A stretch of DNA of 64,000 nucleotides from Candidatus Poribacteria bacterium (GTDB lineage: Bacteria > Poribacteria > WGA-4E > WGA-3G). Under the pieces are notes generated by a model. That model was not told where the DNA came from, made no database searches, and was given only the letters and a program-made list of their open reading frames with translations. The stretch is taken from the NCBI GenBank assembly GCA_009839745.1, contig VXPE01000111.1, positions 37,961 to 101,960 of the forward strand. The letters run 5' to 3'. Positions 54,085 to 63,937 of this stretch are shown here, one piece after another (within the stretch, counting starts at the first letter, position 1; each line of letters starts with the position of its first letter). The translations under genes were made by a program, and so were the position numbers.

Positions 54085-56418
54085 TTAAAACCGATTATCC
54101 AGACTCAGGCTCACGTTGAAGCCTGGGGCGTTTACACCCGTGCCGTGTGGCCGATACCGTTGATCAAGCAGGTTTTCGAGTGATAATGTCACGTGTGTGT
54201 AATCGAAGAGTTGAAACCCTCCGCGAACATTAAGGGTCCACCATCCTGGGGTCCCAGCATCCACTGCATAGCCGTTGGAATCGAATTCAACTTCGGCGGG
54301 ATCGCGTGTTTTTCCGGGCATCCGGGGGTCGCGGATATCACTGCGGTTCAGTCGCCCCTGTTCTGCTGCGGCGCGCACATAAAAGGTCGCCCAATACTCT
54401 GTATTTAACGGTTCCCACTGGACCCCAACGATGCCGTTCAATGGAGGTTCCCTACGGACACGTGCTTCCCACGGCTTCTTCGGATCTGGTGTTTTGCCGC
54501 CAATTTTAAGGACTTCTCCACGTATCAATGCCCCATTGCCGTAGACCGACCAGACAGGATTGATCGGAACCAACCCAGCTAATTCAACGCCTTGGAACTC
54601 TGCCTCATCGACATTATCAAACACGAGTACGTCAATACCCTCATATTCTTTGATGAGGTCTTGATGGAGTTGCGGGAGTGTTTCACCTGTATATGCCTCT
54701 TGCACAGGTTTACGTGCCACTAAACCGCTAATCCGACTGTGGAAGAGTGTGAGAGTGCCATGGAAGTAGGCGTGCTTCGCCTTGAGACCGCTCTCAACTG
54801 TCCACGAAGTTTCCGGTCCAAGATCCGGACTCGGTGCAGTGACACCTTCATTGGTCACTTCCACCGCCGTTGTATCGTTCAACGAGGGGGCACGAAATGC
54901 TGTTCCAAAGTTGCTTACAAAGTTCAGGTGCTCTGTCAAACTCACCACGACGCCAGCACTTCCTGTTAGGCTGCTGTCGAATACATTGAACGCATCAAAA
55001 GCGTTATCTCGGACAGACAGATCTGCATGGGTCTGATAAAACGTAGCGCGTCCACCGAGGGTAAGTTCAACACGATCATGGACCGTAATTTCATCTTGCA
55101 AATACAGACTCGCATCCCAGAACTGAGAACCGTTGATGAAACGTCCAACGTCTTCATTAATATCTTCTTTTCCGGTCTTAAGATCGGTATTAACGGTCCG
55201 ACTCTGGATCATGTCCAAGTAGAATTCACCGCCACCGACCAAGCGTTGTCGAGAAAGGATGGAGCTAACCGCTTGCGCGCTTAAGCCGATGGTGTTCACA
55301 GTATCATATCGATGTCGTCGAGATGTCGCATCGAGTTTCACTTCGTTGCGCCCCTCTTTTTGGCGATGATAAGAGGCTGTCAGACGGAACGAGTCGATGC
55401 CTCCTTCTACTGGAGTTACGAAGTAATTAGCATAGACGAGATTCCGGTTTTGCGGTTCAAAAAAGAATTCATCAAATTCCTGTGGTGCGATTTTATCATA
55501 CCGCGGGGTTTGCGGTTGTCGCCACATCTGATAGGCGATATTGATAGTGCTGGTGTCGTTGAGTTGATAACCCAATTTTGCATTGGCATCGTAGGCTTTC
55601 CAACCCAGTGGACCTTCGGTGTCGATGAGCCATCTCTCAGGGATATTGTCTTTTGACAACTGATTGATCTCATCATAGTTATAGAGTTTTACGCCGCTTG
55701 GCATTTCGTTTACGATTTCAAACTTCCGGTTTTTGTAGTGGAGATCGTAACCGTTACCGGAGTTCATATCTCCATAGAATCGTGCACCACCGCCAGCGAT
55801 GAATCCGAATCTACCCTTATTTCCTGTTACCTCCAACCGACCGAGTCGTTCTTGTGTGGCTGTCGTGTACCGAGCAAGGAGTCGTGGATGTATCTTCCAG
55901 GTTTGCTGCGCTGGATTAAGCGGGATCGCTTTCGTAAAGAAACTCACGACCCCCCCCATAGCACCGCTTCCGTATAACATCGAGCTTGAACCAAGTAGCA
56001 CTTCTGCCCGATCTAACATCTCTGGTCCGATGGTTGCCGTGTATTGGTTTGGTCCCGAACGAAATGTTGAATTATTCAGACGCACCCAATCGACCTGTAT
56101 CAACGTCTGGTAGCCAGTTAAGCCTCGGAGTAATGGAGAACCTTGTCCGACTGTCGTTTGCTGTGCGCTAACGCCGACGGCATCACGAAGTAGATTGGAC
56201 GCGTGCTCGGCATTGGTCCGTTCCAATTGTTTGAGGTTAAGAACGGTGATAGCGTTAGGCGTTTTGAAAGGCTCTTTTTCGGCGCGCGTTGCTGTTACCG
56301 TGACCTCCTCTACTTCTACAACATCTTCGGTGCACTCTTTTTCCGCCTGCACGTTCGGAATCCAGCTCAGTAATAGACTTAGGGTTATAAAAAGAATAAG
56401 GTAGAGCGGTTTTTGCAT
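54085..56418 (-). CDS. TonB-dependent outer-membrane receptor
   Basis: 777 aa. Signal peptide 1-25, a VEEVTVTATR TonB box (about 35-44), plug domain (TPNAITVLNLKQLERTN, LLRGLTGYQTLIQVD, LLGSSSMLYGSGAMGG) and a long beta-barrel ending in aromatic SLDNRF. It imports a large or scarce solute, such as a metal chelate or glycan, using TonB energy. It lies just downstream of, and on the same strand as, the acidic cytochrome lipoprotein; the pair may be one operon. Confidence 0.93.
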   Translation of the reverse strand: MQKPLYLILFITLSLLLSWIPNVQAEKECTEDVVEVEEVTVTATRAEKEPFKTPNAITVLNLKQLERTNAEHASNLLRDAVGVSAQQTTVGQGSPLLRGLTGYQTLIQVDWVRLNNSTFRSGPNQYTATIGPEMLDRAEVLLGSSSMLYGSGAMGGVVSFFTKAIPLNPAQQTWKIHPRLLARYTTATQERLGRLEVTGNKGRFGFIAGGGARFYGDMNSGNGYDLHYKNRKFEIVNEMPSGVKLYNYDEINQLSKDNIPERWLIDTEGPLGWKAYDANAKLGYQLNDTSTINIAYQMWRQPQTPRYDKIAPQEFDEFFFEPQNRNLVYANYFVTPVEGGIDSFRLTASYHRQKEGRNEVKLDATSRRHRYDTVNTIGLSAQAVSSILSRQRLVGGGEFYLDMIQSRTVNTDLKTGKEDINEDVGRFINGSQFWDASLYLQDEITVHDRVELTLGGRATFYQTHADLSVRDNAFDAFNVFDSSLTGSAGVVVSLTEHLNFVSNFGTAFRAPSLNDTTAVEVTNEGVTAPSPDLGPETSWTVESGLKAKHAYFHGTLTLFHSRISGLVARKPVQEAYTGETLPQLHQDLIKEYEGIDVLVFDNVDEAEFQGVELAGLVPINPVWSVYGNGALIRGEVLKIGGKTPDPKKPWEARVRREPPLNGIVGVQWEPLNTEYWATFYVRAAAEQGRLNRSDIRDPRMPGKTRDPAEVEFDSNGYAVDAGTPGWWTLNVRGGFQLFDYTHVTLSLENLLDQRYRPHGTGVNAPGFNVSLSLDNRF

Positions 56419-56435
56419 GGTAGATTTCCTCCTAT

Positions 56436-57083
56436 TTAGTCGTCCTCGTCGTCCTTATCATTGTCGTCATCACGATCATCGTCCTCCTCATCCTCGTTGT
56501 CGTCCTCGTCGTCCTCATCATCGTGATCATCATCGTCCTCATCATCCTCGTTGTCGTCTTCGTCGTCCTCATCATCGTCGTCATCCTCACGATCATCGTC
56601 ATCAATTAATGTGTTCTGTTCTATCGGTTGAACAGGTTGCCCCAGCTGCCCGTCCATTGCCCCTTCATTAATCCAATCAATGAAGAGTTGAATTTGTGCA
56701 TCAGTCAGCGGAGGACCACCCGGTGGCATTCTTCCAGAGACGATTTCTTCGATAATATCGCTCTCGTCGGGGTTCCCTGGGATAACGACGGGGCCATCTT
56801 CTCCACCTTTTTTCAGAGTTTGATATGTGCTGAAGTCTAAATTGTCTGGTCCCCCAGCGACATGGCATCCAGCGAAAGCGCATCTTGCTGTGAGAATCGG
56901 TAAGATATCGTTCTGAAAAGAAACACTGGTGACCGCAGATGAGGCAGCTAAGGTAGGAGTTCTGGGACCGGTAACGTCTTCCAATATCTTGGAGGGATTA
57001 ACACTGTCACACCCAAATATGGAAAATAGAGAACAAGCTGCGAATAGTAAAAATAAAAAGAACCTTTGTGTATTGATAAACAT
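56436..57083 (-). CDS. cytochrome-c-like lipoprotein with hyper-acidic C-terminal tail
   Basis: 215 aa. Lipoprotein signal with lipobox SIFGC (Cys25). A planctomycete-type cytochrome domain (about 55-145) has haem-like C-x4-CH (CAFAGCH, Cys68, Cys73, His74) and a possible distal Met in SGRMPPGG (Met119), ending in FIDWINEGA. Residues 161-215 are almost purely Asp and Glu with a few Arg, Asn, His and Lys. The tail is encoded by GAC/GAG-rich tandem DNA (56436-56603). It is 17 bp upstream of the TonB receptor. Acidic tail may bind cations; inferred. Confidence 0.8.
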   Translation of the reverse strand: MFINTQRFFLFLLFAACSLFSIFGCDSVNPSKILEDVTGPRTPTLAASSAVTSVSFQNDILPILTARCAFAGCHVAGGPDNLDFSTYQTLKKGGEDGPVVIPGNPDESDIIEEIVSGRMPPGGPPLTDAQIQLFIDWINEGAMDGQLGQPVQPIEQNTLIDDDDREDDDDDEDDEDDNEDDEDDDDHDDEDDEDDNEDEEDDDRDDDNDKDDEDD

Positions 57084-57429
57084 GGTAACTCCTTTTTGAT
57101 TTTATAACGTGAGCTGCTGTTTGATACAATCAGATTAGCAAATTGTGTGCCACCGCGAATTGGAGTAGAAATGGTGAATTTGGGCACGTTTTCTGCCATA
57201 ATTTGTGCAATAGTGTTCATTTATTAAACACTTTATTAATTTTCTTCAGCGACTGTGCAAGCGGATTTAAGAGACGCCCTCAAGAATTTTAACGCATGTT
57301 GTTTCTCTGCGAAGTAAAATTAAAAACTTGAATTTTTGTTGCAGGTTGTGATAGGCTAAATCGCAAACGATAACAGCGTCAGAACTATGAATAGAGTGGA
57401 GGACAGCCCAAGAGGCAATAAATTAAAAT
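57084..57429. other. 346-bp divergent intergenic region
   Basis: Lies between the acidic lipoprotein (minus) and an oxidoreductase gene (plus). A weak promoter for the plus gene is TTGAAT (57328-57333), 18 bp, TAGGCT (57352-57357). The plus gene is preceded by AAGAGGCAATAAATTAAAAT. No gene seen. Confidence 0.5.
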
Positions 57430-58431
57430 ATGTCAAAACAGAAATTGAATTTTGCGTTCATCGGGTGTGGCGGCAATGCACGTGGACACGGACGCAGTGT
57501 CTCAAGTGTTGAAGATGTGGAGATTGTCGCGCTCGCCGATCCAAGTGAAGCTTCGCTTGAGGCGTTCAAAGAGACCGTCGGTTTAGACGAGTCCCTGCCG
57601 ACTTACGCAGACCACGTTGAGATGTTAGATGCCGTCAAACCGGATGCTGTGGTTATTAGTTCACCGCACGGTCTCCATTTCCAGCATATTATGGACGCAC
57701 TTGATAGAGGGTGTCATGTCCACACCGAGAAACCGATGGTTTGCACGGTGGATCATGCCAAGCAGGTGATCGCGAAGATAGAAGAGACCGGTTTGCACCT
57801 GATGATAGGTTACCAACGGCATTTGAGTCCTACGTATCAATACTGTCGCCAAGTCGTCCAAAGTGGTGAACTCGGACGCGTTAACTTCGTCGCCGCACAT
57901 CAGTCACAGAACTGGTATCGGAATCAGCAGGGCAAATGGCGGCAAGACCCGTTCCTCGGTGGAGGTGGACAACTGAACGACTCAGGGAGTCACTTGATTG
58001 ATATTCTCCTCTGGGTATTGGAAGCGAGTCCCGATACTGTCTTCGCGATGATAGACAACTTAGACATTGAGGTGGATGTGCTCACTGCGATGTCCATTAA
58101 GTTCGATACGGGTGCCTTGTGCAATATCAGCATTGTCGGACACGCGTATGGGGGCGTTCGAGAAGCTTTTTCCGTCTGGTTAGAGGAGGGCGCGCTCCAT
58201 CTCCGAGAGGGGCAACTCTATCGTCAAGAAGGGGATGGGACACCAGAACTTGTTGACACATCTGAAATGCCGGAACAAGCCAACAAGGATGTCGCTTTTA
58301 TTGAACTCATCCGGGGTGAACGGACGGAGAATCCGATCGGTGTTGAAAACGGGTTGCGCGTCATCCAATTGACCGAAGCCGCGTGGCAATCCGCTGAACT
58401 CGGCACACCCGTCAAGGTCGATCTGAGTTGA
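57430..58431 (+). CDS. Gfo/Idh/MocA family oxidoreductase
   Basis: 333 aa. NAD-binding loop FIGCGGNARGHGRSV, Lys motif HTEKPMV, and GGGGQLNDSGSHLIDILLW, with Asp and His for catalysis. Substrate unknown. Intact and of usual length; the start is preceded by an A-rich AATAAATTAAA leader. Confidence 0.92.
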   Translation: MSKQKLNFAFIGCGGNARGHGRSVSSVEDVEIVALADPSEASLEAFKETVGLDESLPTYADHVEMLDAVKPDAVVISSPHGLHFQHIMDALDRGCHVHTEKPMVCTVDHAKQVIAKIEETGLHLMIGYQRHLSPTYQYCRQVVQSGELGRVNFVAAHQSQNWYRNQQGKWRQDPFLGGGGQLNDSGSHLIDILLWVLEASPDTVFAMIDNLDIEVDVLTAMSIKFDTGALCNISIVGHAYGGVREAFSVWLEEGALHLREGQLYRQEGDGTPELVDTSEMPEQANKDVAFIELIRGERTENPIGVENGLRVIQLTEAAWQSAELGTPVKVDLS

Positions 58432-58646
58432 GTGTTTCGGTCAGTCCGGTTTTCTGTTTTTCTAATTTTGCTTGCGGAGTCAAACGTTTGGAGATCCAGC
58501 AGTTGTTCTATTGGATCAGCCGTCAATGTTATTAACTGCTATGATCTTTGGTCAAAATTGTAGTCCCAAGCATCGCGCCGGGACGGATATACGGAAAGCA
58601 GTGCTCAGATGAAAGTATCCTAACCGAACCGCAAGGTAAATTAAAG

Positions 58647-59381
58647 ATGCTTGAGATCCAAAATCTGTCCAAATCCTTTGACAAGAAATCCATTCTGACG
58701 GAACTTACATTCCAAGTGGCAGCTGGGGAATGCCTCGTTCTAATCGGTAAGAATGGTTCAGGGAAAACGCTCCTACTCAACATTTTGGCAACCTTAGTCG
58801 AACCGACATCAGGGACCGTTTCTATTGATGGAATTGATGCATTTGCGAACCTAAAACAGGTGCGTCCAAGCATCGGGTATATCCCGGTCGCGTTTGAAGG
58901 GTATCCTGAATCGTCCGTTGTAAATTACCTCAATTTTTTTGCCGCTGCATACAAATTGGAGAGACGGGAGCGTGTGGATGCAATCGATACAGTTCTCGAA
59001 TTGATGGACATCCAGCATCTCCATGAGGTTAAAGTTGGTACGCTATCGACAGGAGAACGGCAACGGCTTTTATTCGCCAAAACCTTTTTACATGAACCAC
59101 AGTTATGGTTGTTGGATGAGCCGCTCACACCGCTTGATCCGGGTGGACAGGTCGAGATGACCGAGTTTCTCGGTGAACTCCAAGCGATGGGAAAAACTGT
59201 CATCGTTGCTACCAATCGTCTTGAGGATGTCCGTCGGTTGTGTGGTTCTGACTCGCACGTCGAAAACCTCGTCGGAATTCTGGACAAGGGTCAATTTGCT
59301 GTTTTTGATACCTTTAGCAAGTTGCAGCAGGAGGGCACAGAAGTAGATAGCGAGGAGAGCTTTTTAACGATGTACTTTTGA
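58647..59381 (+). CDS. ABC transporter ATP-binding protein
   Basis: 244 aa from ATG 58647. Walker A GKNGSGKT, signature LSTGERQRLLFAKTF, Walker B WLLDEPLTPLDPG. The frame extends 33 codons upstream, but those include the AACCGCAAGG leader repeat; the ATG fits the family start MLEIQNLSKSF. Resembles CcmA and ABC-2 partner ATPases. No permease is adjacent; the orphan permeases at 16350/18066 are a distant candidate. Confidence 0.88.
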   Translation: MLEIQNLSKSFDKKSILTELTFQVAAGECLVLIGKNGSGKTLLLNILATLVEPTSGTVSIDGIDAFANLKQVRPSIGYIPVAFEGYPESSVVNYLNFFAAAYKLERRERVDAIDTVLELMDIQHLHEVKVGTLSTGERQRLLFAKTFLHEPQLWLLDEPLTPLDPGGQVEMTEFLGELQAMGKTVIVATNRLEDVRRLCGSDSHVENLVGILDKGQFAVFDTFSKLQQEGTEVDSEESFLTMYF

Positions 59382-59481
59382 ATAGAGATAAAAAACTTTC
59401 ATAACCTGAAACAGGTTGTTGACCAATTTTAGATTCGGGGTGGACTAACGGACCCCCCGCTCAGGAGCAATAGTTAAAAAA

Positions 59482-60255
59482 ATGTCAGATATCGGAAAAT
59501 CCTTTCAGGAGAACGGATACTATTTCGCCAAAGGGGTCTATTCCTCTCAAGAAATCAATGCGATGGAAAGTGACTTCGATCGGGTCGTGGATCAACTCCT
59601 CAAAAGCGATGAGAACGTCAACGCACGTTGGGGCGGTAGATTGATGGATGCCCTTGATGGCGGTGAATCTGTTATCATCCATACCCACAATATCCAGAGT
59701 TTCTCTGGGATCTGGTTGCAGGCGTTCATGCAGGAGAAGTTTCTTGATGTTACCGAAGCCATTCTCGGACCCGATATTATGCTTCACCACTCCAAACTCT
59801 TCTGCAAACCCCCGGAGCAGGGTGCTCCCTTCCCGATGCATCAAGATTGGCAGTATTTTCCCTCCGTCAAAGACACGATGATAGCTGCCATCATCTACGT
59901 TTCAGAGGCTACGGATGAAATGGGGTGTGTCCGCGTCTATCCGGGGTCCCACAAAGAGTTGGGACGCACAGATGGCATGATGGGCAGCGGACAGAACGCT
60001 GAAGTTACAGAACGATACCCTATCGAGAACGCAACCGTTTTAGAGGCGGAACCCGGAGACGTGCTTTTCTTTAGTTACTTTACCCTGCACGGCTCGATGC
60101 CAAACCGCTCAAACCAGACGAGAAAGAGCGTTCTCGTTCAAATGCTTGCCGGTGACGATGAGATCGAATCCGAGAATCGCCACACCGATGTCCAATTGGT
60201 ACTCCGTGGTTGGAACCATCTCGCCACCCGCTCTTCTGTTGGTAGGATTAGATAA
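59482..60255 (+). CDS. phytanoyl-CoA dioxygenase (PhyH) family protein
   Basis: 257 aa. Iron facial triad: PMHQDWQYF (His/Asp) and TLHGSMPNRS (distal His), with NQTRKSVLVQ supplying the 2-oxoglutarate Arg. Leader GGAGCAATAGTTAAAAAAATG. Sits between an ABC ATPase and a Gfo/Idh/MocA gene in a small catabolic-looking cluster. Confidence 0.88.
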   Translation: MSDIGKSFQENGYYFAKGVYSSQEINAMESDFDRVVDQLLKSDENVNARWGGRLMDALDGGESVIIHTHNIQSFSGIWLQAFMQEKFLDVTEAILGPDIMLHHSKLFCKPPEQGAPFPMHQDWQYFPSVKDTMIAAIIYVSEATDEMGCVRVYPGSHKELGRTDGMMGSGQNAEVTERYPIENATVLEAEPGDVLFFSYFTLHGSMPNRSNQTRKSVLVQMLAGDDEIESENRHTDVQLVLRGWNHLATRSSVGRIR

Positions 60256-60388
60256 CAATTAAGAGGATAAGAGGAATTATGTGTGGGGTGCCTATCTTTC
60301 GCGTACAGCGGTTCAAACCCAGCACAGAATTAACCAGAAACCTGCCCGAAACGAAGTGGAGGGCAGTTCAGGAGGCCATAAATTAAAA

Positions 60389-61399
60389 ATGATTAGAGTC
60401 GCAAAGATTAGTATGGCGCATGTCCACGCTGGTGGCTATGCCCGAAAAATTAACGAAAACCCTGAAACCGAACTCGTTGCCGTCTGGGACGAAGAGGACT
60501 TTGACCATGGTGGGGGTGGAAGAGAGGCCGCTGAGCAATACGAAGTTCCCTTCTATACGGATCTCGATGAAGTCCTCAGCCGCGACGATGTAGACGCAGT
60601 CGCCGTTGACGCAATCACGTCCGACCACCCGCGGGTAATGATCGCTGCTGCTGAAGCAGGGAAACATATCTTCACCGAAAAGGCACTCGCAATTACTGTT
60701 GCGGAATGCGATCCAATTATTGATGCCGTCGAGAAGGCGGGTGTGAAGTTCATGATTTCACTCCCTTCCCGGGCTAACCCTGAAATTCTGTTTGCGAAAA
60801 AGGCAATTGACGATGGACTCCTCGGCGACATCACGTTCGGTAGAGGACGGATTGCGCATTCTGCCGCATTGGATAGCTGGTTCAGTGGAACAAGTGCTTG
60901 GTTCGCAGATCCAGAACGCGCCGGTGGTGGTGCCCTCTTCGATTTAGGGTGTCACCGTGTCGATGTTATCCGGTGGTTGATGGGTGAGCCGAAGAGTGCT
61001 ATCGCCAAGATTAACAACTTCACTGGCAACTTCCCGATCGATGACAATAGTGTTTCCGTTGTTGAGTTTGCGAACAAGGCACTCGGGGTGATTGACGTTG
61101 CGTGGACGCAACGCTCCGGTCCAAATATGCTTGAAATCTACGGCACAGAAGGTTCGTTTGCCGCGGGACATGATGGCGAGATGCATTTTGAAACCCGCAA
61201 ACTCTCTGATGAGGAGAAAGCGGAATACATCGCTAATGCCCCCGCAGCACCGCCTGAACCGATACAACAGTGGATTAACGCTATTCTTCGCGATGAACCG
61301 GTGACGATTACCATCCAAGATGGACGGAACCTCACTGAACTCATGCAAGCGTTCTATATGTCCTCTGAACAGGGACAGTCAATTGATTTTCCTCTATAG
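60389..61399 (+). CDS. Gfo/Idh/MocA-like oxidoreductase with altered nucleotide loop
   Basis: 336 aa from ATG 60389 (GGAGG 14 bases upstream; frame open to 60281). The start IRVAKISMAHVHAGGY lacks the GxGxxG loop, reading SMAHVHAGGY instead. The EKP motif is FTEKALA (Lys kept, Pro lost). The C-domain is standard (GGGALFDLGCHRVDVIRWLMG). Either a divergent NAD binder or one adapted to another ligand. Confidence 0.85.
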   Translation: MIRVAKISMAHVHAGGYARKINENPETELVAVWDEEDFDHGGGGREAAEQYEVPFYTDLDEVLSRDDVDAVAVDAITSDHPRVMIAAAEAGKHIFTEKALAITVAECDPIIDAVEKAGVKFMISLPSRANPEILFAKKAIDDGLLGDITFGRGRIAHSAALDSWFSGTSAWFADPERAGGGALFDLGCHRVDVIRWLMGEPKSAIAKINNFTGNFPIDDNSVSVVEFANKALGVIDVAWTQRSGPNMLEIYGTEGSFAAGHDGEMHFETRKLSDEEKAEYIANAPAAPPEPIQQWINAILRDEPVTITIQDGRNLTELMQAFYMSSEQGQSIDFPL

Positions 61400-61441
61400 A
61401 CATGTCGCCCCGCTGGGGCTTTAAAAGGAAGATTAGAAAAC

Positions 61442-63937
61442 ATGAGAGACTACCAATCTATTTCACTTTCCGCTTTGTGCAATGTCGGCACAGAGATTCT
61501 CGGCGAGAACGCAACGCCCACCCTCGGAGCACAGACGTTCCACGGACTTCCTTTCGACATCGCGGAAGACACAACCTGTTTCTTGGGTTTCGGTGAGGAC
61601 GTTAACACTGACGCTATCCAAGTTCCTGTCGGTGCAAGCCCGAAGCGAGTGATCTTTGTGCATCGGCTGCTTGAGTCACGCATCCCTGAAGGCGAACCGA
61701 TCGGCAGACTGATTGCTAATTATGTTTTCCATTACACCGATGGTGAATCGGTGAGCGTGCCGATTCGTGAACGCTTCGAGATCGGCAGTGTGCCACAGGG
61801 ATGGGGACAACAGACGTTTCTTGCTATACCTGACCGACAGGAGAGTTTATCGCCACGACACGAGGGACCTTGGGGATCCGCTGGCAACCGACAAACCGAA
61901 GTCAGCCAAGGGACACCGCGCGACTACTATTTATGGATATGGAAGAATCCGAGAGATGGCGTCGAAGTTGCGTCAATTGAAATACAACCGCAAGAGCGGC
62001 GTTTTATCGTTGCAGCAGTTACGCTCGGTTACCTTGACGAAGACCCGATTCCACGTCGTCCCCGCCGCGAAGTCAAAATCACGCTGCCTCGATCTGAGGA
62101 TGCCGACAAACCCTTTGATATGGAAGTCAATGTTGACCGTGGCGTTGCGACCTACCCTTACCCATTACCGGAAAATGCGCCCGATGCCTTTATCGACGAC
62201 GATTTCAAAGGCTGGGGAGAATCCCAAAACAACAAAAGCAGCCCTGCTTACGTTGAAGTATCCGCCACTCCGTCCGCAAGCGTTGAAGTCAAAAATCAAG
62301 GTGAAACGCTTGGCACTGTCAAGTGGGGGGAAGTCGAAGAAAAGGGGATCGTTCAACCCAATGAACGGGTTAAGGTGGAGGTCATCGACGCCGGCAGAAA
62401 CTGGGTGCATACCACAGTCATTGACGAGGATACAAACAAACCGGTTCCCTGTCGCATCCATTTCCGTTCCCCACACGGAGTGCCGTATGCGCCACACGGA
62501 CACCATGCCCACGTCAATTCGAATATGGGGACATGGCACGTAGATGTCGGTGGTGATGTCCGGTTAGGACAGATCAGTTATGCCTACATTGACGGAACGT
62601 GTCAGGGGTGGCTACCGCGCGGGGACGTTATCGTTGATGTCGCTCGCGGCTTTGAATATACTCCCTTGCGAACTACTGTCAACATAAAACCCGGACAGCG
62701 CGAGTTGACGCTTCGGTTAAAACGGTGGTGTGATATGAACGCCGAACGTTATTTCAGCGGCGATACGCACGTCCATTTCCTGTCTACGCAGGGGGCGCAT
62801 ACCGAAGCACAAGGCGAAGATTTGGGGGTTGTCAACCTTCTCCTTTCGCAGTGGGGACATCTCTTTACGAATACAGAGGAATTCATCGGAAGACCCACAA
62901 CCTCTGCTGATGGAAGGAGCATTGTCTATGCGACGCAGGAAAATCGCCAGCATCTCCTCGGTCATCTCACACTCCTCGGTTTAAAGCAACAGGTCGCACC
63001 GTGGTGTTCAGACGGTCCTGGGGAAGCAGAACTCGGCGGAAATATGGAGGTCACGCTTTCGCACTGGGCAGATGCGTGCCACGCCCAGGGCGGCACCGTT
63101 GTGTTGCCACACATTCCAAATCCGAATTGTGAACCCGCGACACTCATTGCTACCGGACGCGTTGATGCTGTAGAGTACCTCACCAACGCGATGTATGGAC
63201 ACCTTGAATACTATCGTTATCTCAACTGTGGCTATAAATTGCCGCTCGTTGGTGGGACAGATAAGATGAGTAGCGATGTGCCGGTAGGTGTTTATCGCAC
63301 TTATGTCCACATCCCTGACGACGAGGAATTCAATTACGATAACTGGTGCAAATACATGAGTGCCGGAAATACGTTCCTCAGTGGGGGTCCCATGATCCGT
63401 CTAACCGTCGATGGGCAACCGATCGGTAGCACGATTAACCTGCCCGGTAACGGCGGCACGGTTGAGGTCGAAGCCTCCGCGGATTCCATCTTCCCGATCC
63501 ATACCTTGCAGATTCTTCAGGCGGGACGTGTCGTCGCTTCGACTGAGGACAAAGATGGCAAAGCGCATCTACATCTGAAGGCGAATCTGAAAGTGGACAA
63601 ACACTCTTGGATCGCGGCGAGATGCGGTGGACCGAACTACGCACAAGCCGTTCCACACTACGACGGATGGGGACGCGGCATCATCGCCCACACCTCTCCA
63701 ATCTACATCGCAGTCGGCGGTGAGTGGTGGATGTTTGACCCGGAGACTGCAAACTATATGTTGACTTTGATTGAAGGTGGGTTGTCCTATATTCAAGAGA
63801 CAGCGCGGCACCATGAACCCGGCACCGTGACACACCATCACGGCGAGGATGACCATCAGGAATTTCTCTCTCGTCCCTTCCAAGAGGCACGAGAGGCGAT
63901 TCACCGCCGAATGCATCAATTGGGAATTCCACATTAA
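61442..63937 (+). CDS. CehA/McbA family metallohydrolase
   Basis: 831 aa. About 430 residues of beta-rich N-terminal domain precede the CehA/McbA PHP-like core: FSGDTHVHFLS (about 437-447), WADACHAQGGTVVLPHIP, VGGTDKMSSDVPVG. Family members hydrolyse esters, carbamates or related bonds with metal. Starts 42 bp after the oxidoreductase stop, so probably co-transcribed. Substrate unknown. Confidence 0.82.
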   Translation: MRDYQSISLSALCNVGTEILGENATPTLGAQTFHGLPFDIAEDTTCFLGFGEDVNTDAIQVPVGASPKRVIFVHRLLESRIPEGEPIGRLIANYVFHYTDGESVSVPIRERFEIGSVPQGWGQQTFLAIPDRQESLSPRHEGPWGSAGNRQTEVSQGTPRDYYLWIWKNPRDGVEVASIEIQPQERRFIVAAVTLGYLDEDPIPRRPRREVKITLPRSEDADKPFDMEVNVDRGVATYPYPLPENAPDAFIDDDFKGWGESQNNKSSPAYVEVSATPSASVEVKNQGETLGTVKWGEVEEKGIVQPNERVKVEVIDAGRNWVHTTVIDEDTNKPVPCRIHFRSPHGVPYAPHGHHAHVNSNMGTWHVDVGGDVRLGQISYAYIDGTCQGWLPRGDVIVDVARGFEYTPLRTTVNIKPGQRELTLRLKRWCDMNAERYFSGDTHVHFLSTQGAHTEAQGEDLGVVNLLLSQWGHLFTNTEEFIGRPTTSADGRSIVYATQENRQHLLGHLTLLGLKQQVAPWCSDGPGEAELGGNMEVTLSHWADACHAQGGTVVLPHIPNPNCEPATLIATGRVDAVEYLTNAMYGHLEYYRYLNCGYKLPLVGGTDKMSSDVPVGVYRTYVHIPDDEEFNYDNWCKYMSAGNTFLSGGPMIRLTVDGQPIGSTINLPGNGGTVEVEASADSIFPIHTLQILQAGRVVASTEDKDGKAHLHLKANLKVDKHSWIAARCGGPNYAQAVPHYDGWGRGIIAHTSPIYIAVGGEWWMFDPETANYMLTLIEGGLSYIQETARHHEPGTVTHHHGEDDHQEFLSRPFQEAREAIHRRMHQLGIPH

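Noticed and set aside
56436..56603. Tandem GAC/GAG repeats resembling a repeat array
   Set aside because: They encode the Asp/Glu tail in frame; no spacer structure, so not CRISPR.
61767..62543. 258-codon plus-strand open frame inside the CehA/McbA gene
   Set aside because: Out-of-frame shadow of the conserved protein; low-complexity and no family.
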